Source: Echinicola shivajiensis (lineage in GTDB: Bacteria > Bacteroidota > Bacteroidia > Cytophagales > Cyclobacteriaceae). From it: 64,000 bases of DNA. The DNA is taken from NCBI RefSeq assembly GCF_018642165.1, contig NZ_JAHHZM010000004.1:372001-436000 (forward strand), in the 5' to 3' direction. The notes beneath the pieces are model-generated. The model saw only the letters and a list, made by a program, of their open reading frames with translations. It searched no databases and was not told the DNA's origin. Position 1 is the first letter of the stretch; every line of letters starts with the position of its first letter. Made by a program: the position numbers and the translations under genes. Positions 35,799 through 43,134 of the stretch are shown here, one piece after another.

Positions 35799-36440
35799 AT
35801 GCGAGAATTTATCGAGCTTTTAGGTCCTGTTTCATCAATAGTTATAGCAGTTTTGGCAGTATTTCAACTTTTGATACTTTACTGGACTTTTAGATTGGCT
35901 GCTAACTCCATCAATGAGTTTAAGCAAAATCAGCGTTGGAAAGAGAAAAGAGAGCTTGCTGCTAAACTCGTTATTTTGTTAGGTGAGTTACGGAAAAAGA
36001 TATATTATTTACATAATCCTAAATTTATTAATCGTGAAAGTCTTGCTGAAAAGGTTGCTATGGAGGAGAATTTTTCGATTGATGCTTCTTCTAGATATTT
36101 AATTGACGTGGATTATTATCTTAGATTTTATTGGAAATATCAGGAGGTATCGAGTGATATTATTCAAAAAATAGAAGATTTACGTCGTATGGAATTATTG
36201 TTTAATGGATTGAATGATAATTGTCTTGCAATTATGTTTAATAATACTCATGAGCAATATTCTGATTTAAAAGAGGTGATGGATAATATAAAATATGGTG
36301 CTGAAGAAATTGCTTCAAAAATATTGGAGGACTCATTTGAGGGAGACTTTATTAAGTTTATTAAATCCAAAGGAAAGCAATATCTTTCTACAATTAAAGA
36401 TAAAGAGGATTTGTATCTTGAATTTTTGCATTCTCATTGA
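35799..36440 (+). CDS. Hypothetical membrane-anchored helical protein
   Basis: A 213-residue protein with one N-terminal membrane helix (about 12-32, IVIAVLAVFQLLILYWTF), then a long helical, charged cytosolic or periplasmic domain beginning NEFKQNQRWKEKRELAAKL. No family is recognised. Its codons look more A/T-rich than those of its neighbours (many AAT, TTA, ATT), which hints at recent acquisition or weak expression; I could not compute this. It borders a gene-poor gap next to tRNA-Leu, a common site for accessory genes. Confidence 0.6.
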   Translation: MREFIELLGPVSSIVIAVLAVFQLLILYWTFRLAANSINEFKQNQRWKEKRELAAKLVILLGELRKKIYYLHNPKFINRESLAEKVAMEENFSIDASSRYLIDVDYYLRFYWKYQEVSSDIIQKIEDLRRMELLFNGLNDNCLAIMFNNTHEQYSDLKEVMDNIKYGAEEIASKILEDSFEGDFIKFIKSKGKQYLSTIKDKEDLYLEFLHSH

Positions 36441-36781
36441 AATATATGCATGATTGAATTTTTGAAGCATAGGATATCACATTTTCCAATTTTATGGCAC
36501 TTATCAAATTAACCTTTTTCAGGGGTACTGATTAAGTCAAAGTAGCTGGTCATTCAGTAGCTAGAGCTAGACGTAGCCTTTCTGATCTAGTTTAAAGAAA
36601 CCTAATCCATTTAGTGAATTTAATAATGGTGAGCTAGAGTAAAAGAACTGATGTCTTTGGAGATCCCTTTGACTAGTTTGAACGATTAAGAACCGGTGGA
36701 AGAAATTTATTTAATCTTTTGAAGCCTAATTTTATTAAGGTGTTATAACCTTGTTTTTTAAAATCTTAGCCAAAAAATAGA
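36441..36781. other. Gene-poor gap beside tRNA-Leu
   Basis: About 340 bases without a credible gene. I see no long repeat, attachment-site duplication of the tRNA 3' end or integrase. Stretches such as 'cagtagctagagctagacg' are minor. Probably eroded intergenic DNA. Confidence 0.35.
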
Positions 36782-36816
36782 AAAACCCCTTCTGATTTGC
36801 ATCTGAAGGGGTTTTG
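36782..36816 (-). terminator. Terminator of tRNA-Leu
   Basis: The arms aaaaccccttc and gaaggggtttt form a 10-11 bp stem with a T-rich run in the minus direction, directly after the tRNA 3' end. Confidence 0.85.
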
Positions 36817-36818
36817 TG

Positions 36819-36900
36819 TACCCAGGGCCGGAGTCGAACCGGCACGCCCGAAGGCATTGGTGTTTGAGACCAACGCGTCTACCAATTCCGCCACCTGGGC
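36819..36900 (-). tRNA. tRNA-Leu (CAA)
   Basis: The 82-base minus-strand sequence folds as a type II tRNA: acceptor GCCCAGG/CCTGGGT (G-U at the end pair), D-arm GCGGAATTGGTAGACGC, anticodon stem-loop TTGGT-CTCAAAC-ACCAA with anticodon CAA (reads UUG), a long variable arm TGCCTTCGGGCG, and T-arm GCCGG-TTCGACT-CCGGC, with discriminator A. The CCA end is not encoded. A terminator follows, so it is transcribed alone. Confidence 0.95.
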
Positions 36901-37314
36901 TTGTGACATGGTATGTTTACCATTTTGATCAAAACTTTCGAAAAATTTTCTCTTGTTTTGTCTCCATTCCTTCCTGAATGGGATGCAAATATGGACAAAG
37001 ATTTTTTCTTGTGCAATAGCTGGAGCCTAGATATTTTAATTTTTTTTTGATTTGGGCTTCCTTGAAGTTGGCTTTTCTAGTCAGGAATTGGGAGTTTGAA
37101 TTTGTAATTGCTTATGCGTCTGTGAATTGATGTGTAGGGTTTGAGTTTTGGTCATAAATTAAGGCCTGAAAAAAATATTTTTGATTTTTTTTCTTAACAA
37201 TGAATAATATGAAAAAGTAGTCCGTAAATTAAAAAAATAGAAAGGATAATGGGTATAGTCTCGGTCTGATATGTCTTCGCATAATGAGAAAAAGCACTAT
37301 GCGAAGACAACAAA
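36901..37314. other. 414-base gap upstream of tRNA-Leu
   Basis: No gene. A 16-base palindrome (atggtatgtttaccat, 36908-36923) lies at the tRNA 5' flank and a candidate tRNA promoter at 36986-37017. The remainder (37020-37260) is A/T-rich with nothing recognisable. Confidence 0.4.
36986..37017 (-). promoter_or_regulatory. Candidate promoter of tRNA-Leu
   Basis: On the minus strand a -33-like ATTG (37014-37017) and a -7-like CATATTTG (36986-36993; five of six key bases) are 20 bases apart. The start would be about 80 bases before the mature tRNA. Confidence 0.35.
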
Positions 37315-38094
37315 TCAATCTTCTTCCCTATGGAAGTTGATCATTACCGGGCTGTCATATTTTAAACCAAGCAAATCTGCTCCATGTCCATGGTTAATAC
37401 CGATTTCCAATAGATCCAAACTGTTGAAAAAGGCAAAGCAGTCTCCAGGTTCTACATTGTCATAAGATTGGTTGATCTGATCAATTGCCTCGCGGCTAAA
37501 TTCCAAGGTGAATTTGCCTGGGTTGAGGGTGTCGAAAACATCTTTAGGGATGTTGGTGATTAAATTTCCATAGTTGTCAACACGCAATACGTGGCCTACA
37601 ATTTGTTTCTTAGTGGCTTTGATCTGCCTTGGCATCATTTTTTTGATGTTTTTCAAAGGCCCTCCGAAGTCATGAATAGCGGCTCCACTGGCCACTTTGG
37701 CTGCAATGGGGGCTAGAATATCCTTTGCCGGGAAAGTGCTGTCCTTGACATGGATATCGGCAAACTGCACCACAATTCCAGGATCGTAATCGGCAAGCAT
37801 GCTCAAGACCCCATTGTTTGGCCCGATAAAGATATGTTCTTCCAATTTGATACCTATATATCCTGCAGTAATACTACTAGTGCTATTGATGGCTACCAGG
37901 TGGATAGTCCCTTTAGGGAAGTCTTTATAGACTGACCTTAGTACGAAAGCAGCATGGGCAATATCGTAAGTATCGATTTTATGTGTAATATCGATGATAT
38001 TGAGCTGCGGATTGATGGATAACATCTTGGCTTTTACTGCTGGTACATAATAATCACAATCTCCAAAATCAGATAGGAATGTTACTAAGGCCAT
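37315..38094 (-). CDS. SAM hydrolase/SAM-dependent halogenase family protein (DUF62)
   Basis: A 259-residue two-domain protein of the DUF62/SAM hydroxide adenosyltransferase family. The hallmark N-terminal block TFLSDFGDCDYYVPAVKAKM, the SAM-binding INPQLNIIDITHKIDTYDI, and GPNNGVLSML and DNYGNLITNI are present. Members convert SAM plus water to adenosine and methionine; a few are fluorinases or chlorinases. Nothing here points to halogenase specificity, so hydrolase is preferred. It starts divergently from phoH with a 103-base promoter region in between. Length is normal. Confidence 0.9.
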   Translation of the reverse strand: MALVTFLSDFGDCDYYVPAVKAKMLSINPQLNIIDITHKIDTYDIAHAAFVLRSVYKDFPKGTIHLVAINSTSSITAGYIGIKLEEHIFIGPNNGVLSMLADYDPGIVVQFADIHVKDSTFPAKDILAPIAAKVASGAAIHDFGGPLKNIKKMMPRQIKATKKQIVGHVLRVDNYGNLITNIPKDVFDTLNPGKFTLEFSREAIDQINQSYDNVEPGDCFAFFNSLDLLEIGINHGHGADLLGLKYDSPVMINFHREED

Positions 38095-38118
38095 GGAACG
38101 AAGTCAATTAAAATTTTG

Positions 38119-38126
38119 TACTTTTG
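38119..38126 (+). promoter_or_regulatory. -7 box toward phoH
   Basis: TACTTTTG, an exact TAnnTTTG match, about 70 bases before the phoH start. No -33 TTTG at the right spacing. Confidence 0.4.
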
Positions 38127-38136
38127 TAAGTGTAAA

Positions 38137-38144
38137 CAAAAATA
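38137..38144 (-). promoter_or_regulatory. -7 box toward the SAM hydrolase-family gene
   Basis: The minus strand reads TATTTTTG, an exact TAnnTTTG match, giving a leader of about 40 bases. It lies 11 bases from the oppositely oriented phoH box, so the two promoters are nested and may interfere. Confidence 0.4.
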
Positions 38145-38197
38145 GAAATTTTATTCTTCTAAGAATAATCTGACAAAGCTAAATACATAATATCAGA

Positions 38198-39187
38198 TTG
38201 GTAGAAAAAGTAATTACTTTAGAAAACATTCCGCTACTGGATTTTCTCGGATCAGAAAATGAGAATATCCGCCAAATAGCTGCGGCTTTCCCAAAAAGCA
38301 AAATTGTTTCGCGCGGAAATGAAATTCGAATTCAGGGCATGGCTCCTGAAATTATTCGAATCAATGATGTCCTTAATATGCTTTTACAACATTTTAACCG
38401 TTTCGGTCAGGTGACCCCGGAGAATGTAAAAGAATATATAGACCTAGAGGGAGTTCCCTTTGAGGAAGAACATAAAAATGATATTATCGTATTTGGCAAC
38501 AAGGGGATAGTCATCAAACCAAAATCCAGCAATCAGCGTAAGTTGGTTGATGCTGCATTTAAAAATGACCTTGTATTTGCCCTAGGGCCCGCGGGAACCG
38601 GTAAAACCTATATAGCCGTTGCTTTGGCAGTGAGGGCGCTCAAGAACAGAGAGGTGAAGCGAATTATTATTACCCGCCCTGCGGTGGAAGCAGGGGAGAA
38701 CCTGGGCTTTTTGCCGGGTGATCTTCAGGAAAAATTGGATCCTTATTTAAGGCCAATTTATGATGCCTTAGGAGATATGGTGCCGGCTGAAAAGCTAAAG
38801 TTTTACCAAGAAAACAGGGTGATTGAAATTGCTCCATTGGCTTATATGCGCGGTAGGACCTTGCATGATGCATTTGTGCTGCTTGATGAAGCCCAGAATA
38901 CCACCAGAGAACAAATAAAAATGTTCTTGACCAGGATGGGACCTAATTCCAAGGTGATCATTACAGGTGACCAAACCCAGGTAGATTTACCAAGTAAGCA
39001 AAAGTCCGGTCTTAGAGAGGCGCTTCGTGTGTTGAAGGATGTGAAAGGGATTGGCTTGGTGAAATTGGGAGGAAAGGATGTGATTCGTCATAGGCTGGTG
39101 AAATCCATTATTGAGGCCTATGATAAAGATGATTTGGAAAAGGAAAAACTCAAAGATGAATATAAGCGTCAACAAGGTTCAGAATAA
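38198..39187 (+). CDS. phoH: PhoH family protein (PhoH-like ATPase)
   Basis: A 329-residue cytosolic ATPase of the PhoH/PhoL type. An N-terminal KH-like region (about 30-75) precedes the ATPase domain with Walker A GPAGTGKTY (about 130) and Walker B FVLLDEAQNTT, then sensor-like TRMGPNSKVIITGDQTQVDL. PhoH proteins are linked to phosphate starvation and to RNA metabolism (often beside ybeY in other bacteria); no ybeY is seen here. The start is a TTG (MVEKVITLEN), since no in-frame ATG precedes the conserved N-terminus. Its 3' end overlaps the GNAT gene by 32 bases. Confidence 0.93.
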   Translation: MVEKVITLENIPLLDFLGSENENIRQIAAAFPKSKIVSRGNEIRIQGMAPEIIRINDVLNMLLQHFNRFGQVTPENVKEYIDLEGVPFEEEHKNDIIVFGNKGIVIKPKSSNQRKLVDAAFKNDLVFALGPAGTGKTYIAVALAVRALKNREVKRIIITRPAVEAGENLGFLPGDLQEKLDPYLRPIYDALGDMVPAEKLKFYQENRVIEIAPLAYMRGRTLHDAFVLLDEAQNTTREQIKMFLTRMGPNSKVIITGDQTQVDLPSKQKSGLREALRVLKDVKGIGLVKLGGKDVIRHRLVKSIIEAYDKDDLEKEKLKDEYKRQQGSE

Positions 39188-39596
39188 ACATGAACTTGAG
39201 CAGGTTTTCAAAATCAGGGAAGAGGTCTTTGTAATAGAGCAACAGGTGGACAGGGAAGAGGAGTATGATGAATTTGAGGATGAATCAGCTCATTTTTTGG
39301 CTGTAATGAAAGGGAATCCGGTAGGTACTGCTAGGTGGAGGTTTACTGAAAATGGAGTGAAGCTGGAACGTTTTGCTGTTTTAAAAGCTGCACGCGGAAA
39401 AGGTGTTGGCCAAGCCTTGGTGGCGGCCGTTTTACAGGATATTCAGAACAATCCTAAAGCCAGGAGTAAAGTGCTTTATTTACATGGACAGTTGGCTGCT
39501 GTTCCTTTATATGAAAAGTTCGGCTTTAAAAAGGTGGGGGATATTTTTACTGAATGTGATATTCAGCATTACAAAATGGAAAAAACATTTTCTTAG
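39156..39596 (+). CDS. GNAT family N-acetyltransferase
   Basis: A 146-residue single-domain GNAT. Motif A, the acetyl-CoA pyrophosphate loop, is seen as ERFAVLKAARGKGVGQALV; upstream lie FKIREEVFVIEQQVDREEEYDEFEDESAHFL and the WRFT strand, and the C-terminus has LHGQLAAVPLYEKFGFKKVGD, as in the ElaA-like/YjdJ group of unknown substrate. The ATG at 39156 is chosen because it begins the domain; this overlaps phoH by 32 bases. Substrate unknown. Confidence 0.88.
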   Translation: MNISVNKVQNKHELEQVFKIREEVFVIEQQVDREEEYDEFEDESAHFLAVMKGNPVGTARWRFTENGVKLERFAVLKAARGKGVGQALVAAVLQDIQNNPKARSKVLYLHGQLAAVPLYEKFGFKKVGDIFTECDIQHYKMEKTFS

Positions 39597-39657
39597 GCCT
39601 GTTATTCTGGTCCATTCCTTGCTATGATATTTAGAATCAATTATTTAATTTATCCAT

Positions 39658-40203
39658 ATGAAAAAGTTACTACTAGTTTTAATGTTTTTTGGGTTTTTCT
39701 GGCAGGCAAAGGCCCAATCAGATGAAGAGTATAATAAAAGTGAAATTAAACTTAACATCCTCAATACGATTGTTCAAGGATCTGTAGAGATTGGTTACGA
39801 ATATTTTGTAGAGAAGAATCAATCTATTGGTGTTGAATATCTTATCAATGACCGTTTTGGATATAATTCTGAGAATGACTCCAAAGAATATAATACCAAT
39901 AGCTTATTGTTTTCCTATAATTTTTATTTCCTGAATGATTACAGTGATGGGAGCCTTTATGTGTATCCTTTCTTCAAATACCGTTTTGGGGATTTTCAGG
40001 AAGTTGGTGAGAATAATGAATTGATGGAAACCGATATGAACAGTGCCATGCTTGGTATTGGAGCCGGGTATAAATTTGTTCAAGGTGATAAATTCGCTAT
40101 TGCTCCCTACGTAAATATAGCCAGGGGCTTTAGTGATGAAGTCAAAGACAGGTTTTCTGCTGTAGAATTAAATGCAGGTGTAAGTATTGGATATCGATTC
40201 TAG
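39658..40203 (+). CDS. Small outer-membrane beta-barrel protein
   Basis: A 181-residue exported protein: signal peptide about 1-19 (QAKAQ), then an eight-stranded barrel pattern with alternating aromatic residues (LNTIVQGSVEIGYEYFV, SIGVEYLIN, LLFSYNFYF, VYPFFKYRFGDF, MLGIGAGYKFV, AIAPYVNIARGF, VELNAGVSIGYRF). The last residue is F. It resembles small Bacteroidota DUF3575-like barrels, function unknown. Monocistronic, with a long perfect terminator hairpin. Confidence 0.8.
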   Translation: MKKLLLVLMFFGFFWQAKAQSDEEYNKSEIKLNILNTIVQGSVEIGYEYFVEKNQSIGVEYLINDRFGYNSENDSKEYNTNSLLFSYNFYFLNDYSDGSLYVYPFFKYRFGDFQEVGENNELMETDMNSAMLGIGAGYKFVQGDKFAIAPYVNIARGFSDEVKDRFSAVELNAGVSIGYRF

Positions 40204-40230
40204 TACTTTAATCAGTAAAAATAATTATTA

Positions 40231-40284
40231 AGGCTGTTACAAAATGATCTTTCAAGGATTCATTTTGTAACAGCCTTTTTTTTA
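40231..40284 (+). terminator. Strong terminator after the small barrel gene
   Basis: A 17-bp perfect stem (aaggctgttacaaaatg / cattttgtaacagcctt) followed by an 8-base T run. It separates the barrel gene from comEC. Confidence 0.9.
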
Positions 40285-40337
40285 ATGACTTGAGATTTAT
40301 TAAAGGACTTCTTAAATTACAGGTAAACTTTTTTATT

Positions 40338-42302
40338 ATGAAATTTAATGAATTCCCATTTTTACGCTACCTCGCTTTTATGGCACTGGGTATTATTAGC
40401 TATCCAAACATTCATTTTTTTAATACCGGTCAGCTTGCATGGTTTATTGTCCTGCTATTACTTATTTACCTATTAATTTCTCTAGGACTGTTAAGTAAAA
40501 AAGGATTTAAGAATCAGTGGGGATTCTCTTGTCTGGCTTATGTCCTGCTAATTATTTCAGGCTATTATTTGGCTTTTCATGCAGATGAGCGAAATGTGCA
40601 AGATCATTTGAGTCACTTTCAGGATGTGAAGGGATATATGACGGTGGTTCTGGAATCAGATCAAAAGAAGGCCAACTCTTTTGCGAATAAGCTGGAATTG
40701 AGGAAGGTGAAAACCCTAGATGGATTTTACAATGCCAGTGGTGGGGTAATTATTTACCATCAAATGGATTCAGCCCTACAAATTGGAGATGTGCTATGGG
40801 TGGATGGCAGTCCAGATAAATTACCTGCACCAAGTAATCCCGAAGAGTTTGATTATAGACGATTCTTGGCCAATAAACAGGTTTATCATAGTCAATTTGT
40901 AGGCAAGGGATTAGAGGTTTTGGGCAGAGTAAATGAAAGGCCAATATATTCTTGGATAAGTGGAATCAGGAATAATGCCATGCTGGCGATTGACAGGAGT
41001 ATTAAGGATGAGAAGGCTGCCCAAGTTTTGAAAGCCTTTTTGCTAGGTGAAAAACAGGACTTGGAAGAAGAACTAAGCGATGCCTATGTTAAGGCAGGGA
41101 CCATGCATATTCTTGCGGTTTCTGGTTTGCATGTGGGAATGATTTATGGCTTCTTTTTTCTTTTCTTTAAACCCATGCAATCCTCCTCTCGGAAACGTTT
41201 GGTGTTATTGTGCATCATCGTCATGTTAATCTGGGGCTATGCGCTGCTAACTGGCTTGTCCCCCTCTGTGATGCGGGCAGCAAGTATGTTTACGCTTTTA
41301 TCTTTGGCACAAGTGATTTCGCGATCACCATCCATCATCAATTCACTGGCCTTGTCTGCGGTTATACTAATGGTCTTTCAGCCATTTATAATTTACGAAG
41401 TGGGGTTTCAACTTTCATACGCTGCTGTGCTGGGGATAGTGCTTTTACAACCAAAGATCAGTGGGATGTGGCTCCCAAAGAATAAATTTTTGTATTATTT
41501 ATGGGAGATCAGTACAGTGAGTATTGCCGCTCAATTGGCCACATTTCCTATTTCAGCCTATTATTTCCATGTTTTCCCCAATTATGGTTTGTTGGCGAAT
41601 TTATGGGCTATCCCAGGTGCGTTTTTAATTATGGCTTTGGGCTTGCCATATTTGTTGTTATTGCTTCTAGGACTTTCATCTCCACTTTTGGCAGGTCTAC
41701 TGGAAGCAGTGGTCAGTATTTTGAATTACCTTATATTCAGCATTCAGGACTTGCCTTTTGCCCAAACAGAAGGGCTCTATATGAGCTTGGTCGGGATGCT
41801 ATTGTTTTGGTTAGGGGTAGTTTGTGTGTTTTACCTTTATGAATTCAAAAGAAAGATTTATGCTTTTATGTTTCTGGTCTTATGCTTTATAGGTGTGACC
41901 CATCATCATCTGGGATGGTTCTTGAAAACTCAAAAAAACGAACTCTATGTCTATTGTCTCAATAAGGGGATAGCTATTGACTATTTCAGCAAAGGGCAAT
42001 ATTATAAATTCAATTGGGATTTGCCATTGAAGGAACAAGTGTTCAAAGTAGACCCTCATAGGGAATCCTTAGCAAGCCAAAGTATTTATGAGCTAAAAAG
42101 TCAAAACATAGGATCTCACAGACTGGTGTTTTTGCCAAATGGAGAGACACTTTTAGTAAATAAGAATTACCTTAATATTAGTGATGTCAATACCAATGAG
42201 CTGTTTTATTTTGATAAGGAAAACTGGAAGGTTTTGACTCATAGGGATAGCCTAAGGCTAGGGGAGAAAGCCTTCAAAATTATTTTAAGCTCAGAAAATT
42301 AA
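40338..42302 (+). CDS. comEC: ComEC/Rec2 family membrane protein
   Basis: A 654-residue polytopic inner-membrane protein. N-terminal helices and a DUF4131-like periplasmic OB-like domain (about 25-215) are followed by the competence domain: LKAFLLGEKQDLEEEL, AGTMHILAVSGLHVGMIYG and LTGLSPSVMRAASMF. ComEC forms the channel for single-stranded DNA in natural transformation. The C-terminal metallo-beta-lactamase-like nuclease domain of Bacillus ComEC is absent; the tail (about 510-654) has no HxHxDH motif, which is common in Bacteroidota members. The ATG at 40338 is preferred over an upstream in-frame TTG. No other com genes are near; DNA uptake is not proven. Confidence 0.9.
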   Translation: MKFNEFPFLRYLAFMALGIISYPNIHFFNTGQLAWFIVLLLLIYLLISLGLLSKKGFKNQWGFSCLAYVLLIISGYYLAFHADERNVQDHLSHFQDVKGYMTVVLESDQKKANSFANKLELRKVKTLDGFYNASGGVIIYHQMDSALQIGDVLWVDGSPDKLPAPSNPEEFDYRRFLANKQVYHSQFVGKGLEVLGRVNERPIYSWISGIRNNAMLAIDRSIKDEKAAQVLKAFLLGEKQDLEEELSDAYVKAGTMHILAVSGLHVGMIYGFFFLFFKPMQSSSRKRLVLLCIIVMLIWGYALLTGLSPSVMRAASMFTLLSLAQVISRSPSIINSLALSAVILMVFQPFIIYEVGFQLSYAAVLGIVLLQPKISGMWLPKNKFLYYLWEISTVSIAAQLATFPISAYYFHVFPNYGLLANLWAIPGAFLIMALGLPYLLLLLLGLSSPLLAGLLEAVVSILNYLIFSIQDLPFAQTEGLYMSLVGMLLFWLGVVCVFYLYEFKRKIYAFMFLVLCFIGVTHHHLGWFLKTQKNELYVYCLNKGIAIDYFSKGQYYKFNWDLPLKEQVFKVDPHRESLASQSIYELKSQNIGSHRLVFLPNGETLLVNKNYLNISDVNTNELFYFDKENWKVLTHRDSLRLGEKAFKIILSSEN

Positions 42303-42357
42303 ATTTTGGAAGAACAGTTTACTCCACCTATCTTCAACTATCCAAGACAAAGAAATT

Positions 42358-43134
42358 ATGGGAAATTACGTTATCATAGAAAAGCTGGGACGGATAGGCT
42401 ATGTCATTATGAATAGGCCAGAAAAAAGGAATGCGCTTAATGGAGATATGGTTAAGGGTTTGATAGAGGCGTTTGACCAGATCGAAAAGGATAGTGAGGT
42501 GAAAGTAGTTGTGTTAAAGGGGGAGGGTAAAGTATTTTGCTCCGGTGCTGATCTGGAGGATATCAAGAAGATGCAAGTCAATAGTTTTGAGGAAAACCTG
42601 TCAGATAGCGAGCATTTAAAGAGTTTGTTTTATAAGATTTATACTTTTCCGAAAGTGGTTATAGCCCAGGTTCATGGACATGCTATTGCAGGTGGATGTG
42701 GATTAGTTTCGGTATGTGATTTTTCATTTGTAGTTCCTTCTGCTTTTATGGGCTATTCTGAAGTTCGAATAGGATTTGTTCCTGCCATGGTATTGGTATT
42801 TTTGTTGAGAAAAATCGGAGAAGGCGCAGCCAAAAGTTTACTTTTGGGAGGAGAATTGGTGCCGGGAGAAAAAGCGAGAAAATTAGGCTTGGTAAACGAT
42901 GTGTTTGAGGCAGAGGAATTGGAAGAGAAAGTGAAAGAATTTGCAGAAGGTTTGGTGAAGCAAAATGCTGGTCAGTCGTTGGCCCTCACCAAAGAAATGA
43001 TTGCAAAAGTTCAGGAGATGGGCTTGGAAGAGGCTTTGGATTATGCTGCCCAAATGAATGCCAAGGCCAGGGAGAATGAAGACTGCAAAAGAGGGATTGC
43101 TGCTTTCCTGGAGAAAAAGTCAATTGAGTGGTAA
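42358..43134 (+). CDS. Enoyl-CoA hydratase/isomerase (crotonase) family protein
   Basis: A 258-residue crotonase-fold enzyme. The CoA-binding and oxyanion-hole blocks are visible: NRPEKRNALNGDMV, VVLKGEGKVFCSGADLEDI (about 47-65) and QVHGHAIAGGCGLVSVCDF (about 103-121), with SEVRIGFVPAM further on. Members hydrate, isomerise or cleave acyl-CoA thioesters. The usual second catalytic acid (Glu in the GxxPxxG region) is not obvious, as RIGFVPAM stands there, so exact chemistry is uncertain: hydratase, isomerase or methylglutaconyl-CoA hydratase. Its 3' end overlaps the recQ gene. Confidence 0.9.
   Translation: MGNYVIIEKLGRIGYVIMNRPEKRNALNGDMVKGLIEAFDQIEKDSEVKVVVLKGEGKVFCSGADLEDIKKMQVNSFEENLSDSEHLKSLFYKIYTFPKVVIAQVHGHAIAGGCGLVSVCDFSFVVPSAFMGYSEVRIGFVPAMVLVFLLRKIGEGAAKSLLLGGELVPGEKARKLGLVNDVFEAEELEEKVKEFAEGLVKQNAGQSLALTKEMIAKVQEMGLEEALDYAAQMNAKARENEDCKRGIAAFLEKKSIEW

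Noticed and set aside
36441-36900. Genomic-island attachment site at tRNA-Leu
   Set aside because: No repeat of the tRNA 3' end and no integrase in the window.
37271-37465. Plus-strand open frame of 64 codons
   Set aside because: Overlaps the 3' end of the SAM hydrolase gene; no family, no promoter.
40338-42302. comEC as evidence of natural transformation
   Set aside because: Lacks the nuclease-like domain and no other com genes are present; the gene is reported but uptake is not claimed.
42358-43134. Enoyl-CoA hydratase as part of a fatty-acid oxidation operon
   Set aside because: No other beta-oxidation gene adjoins it.
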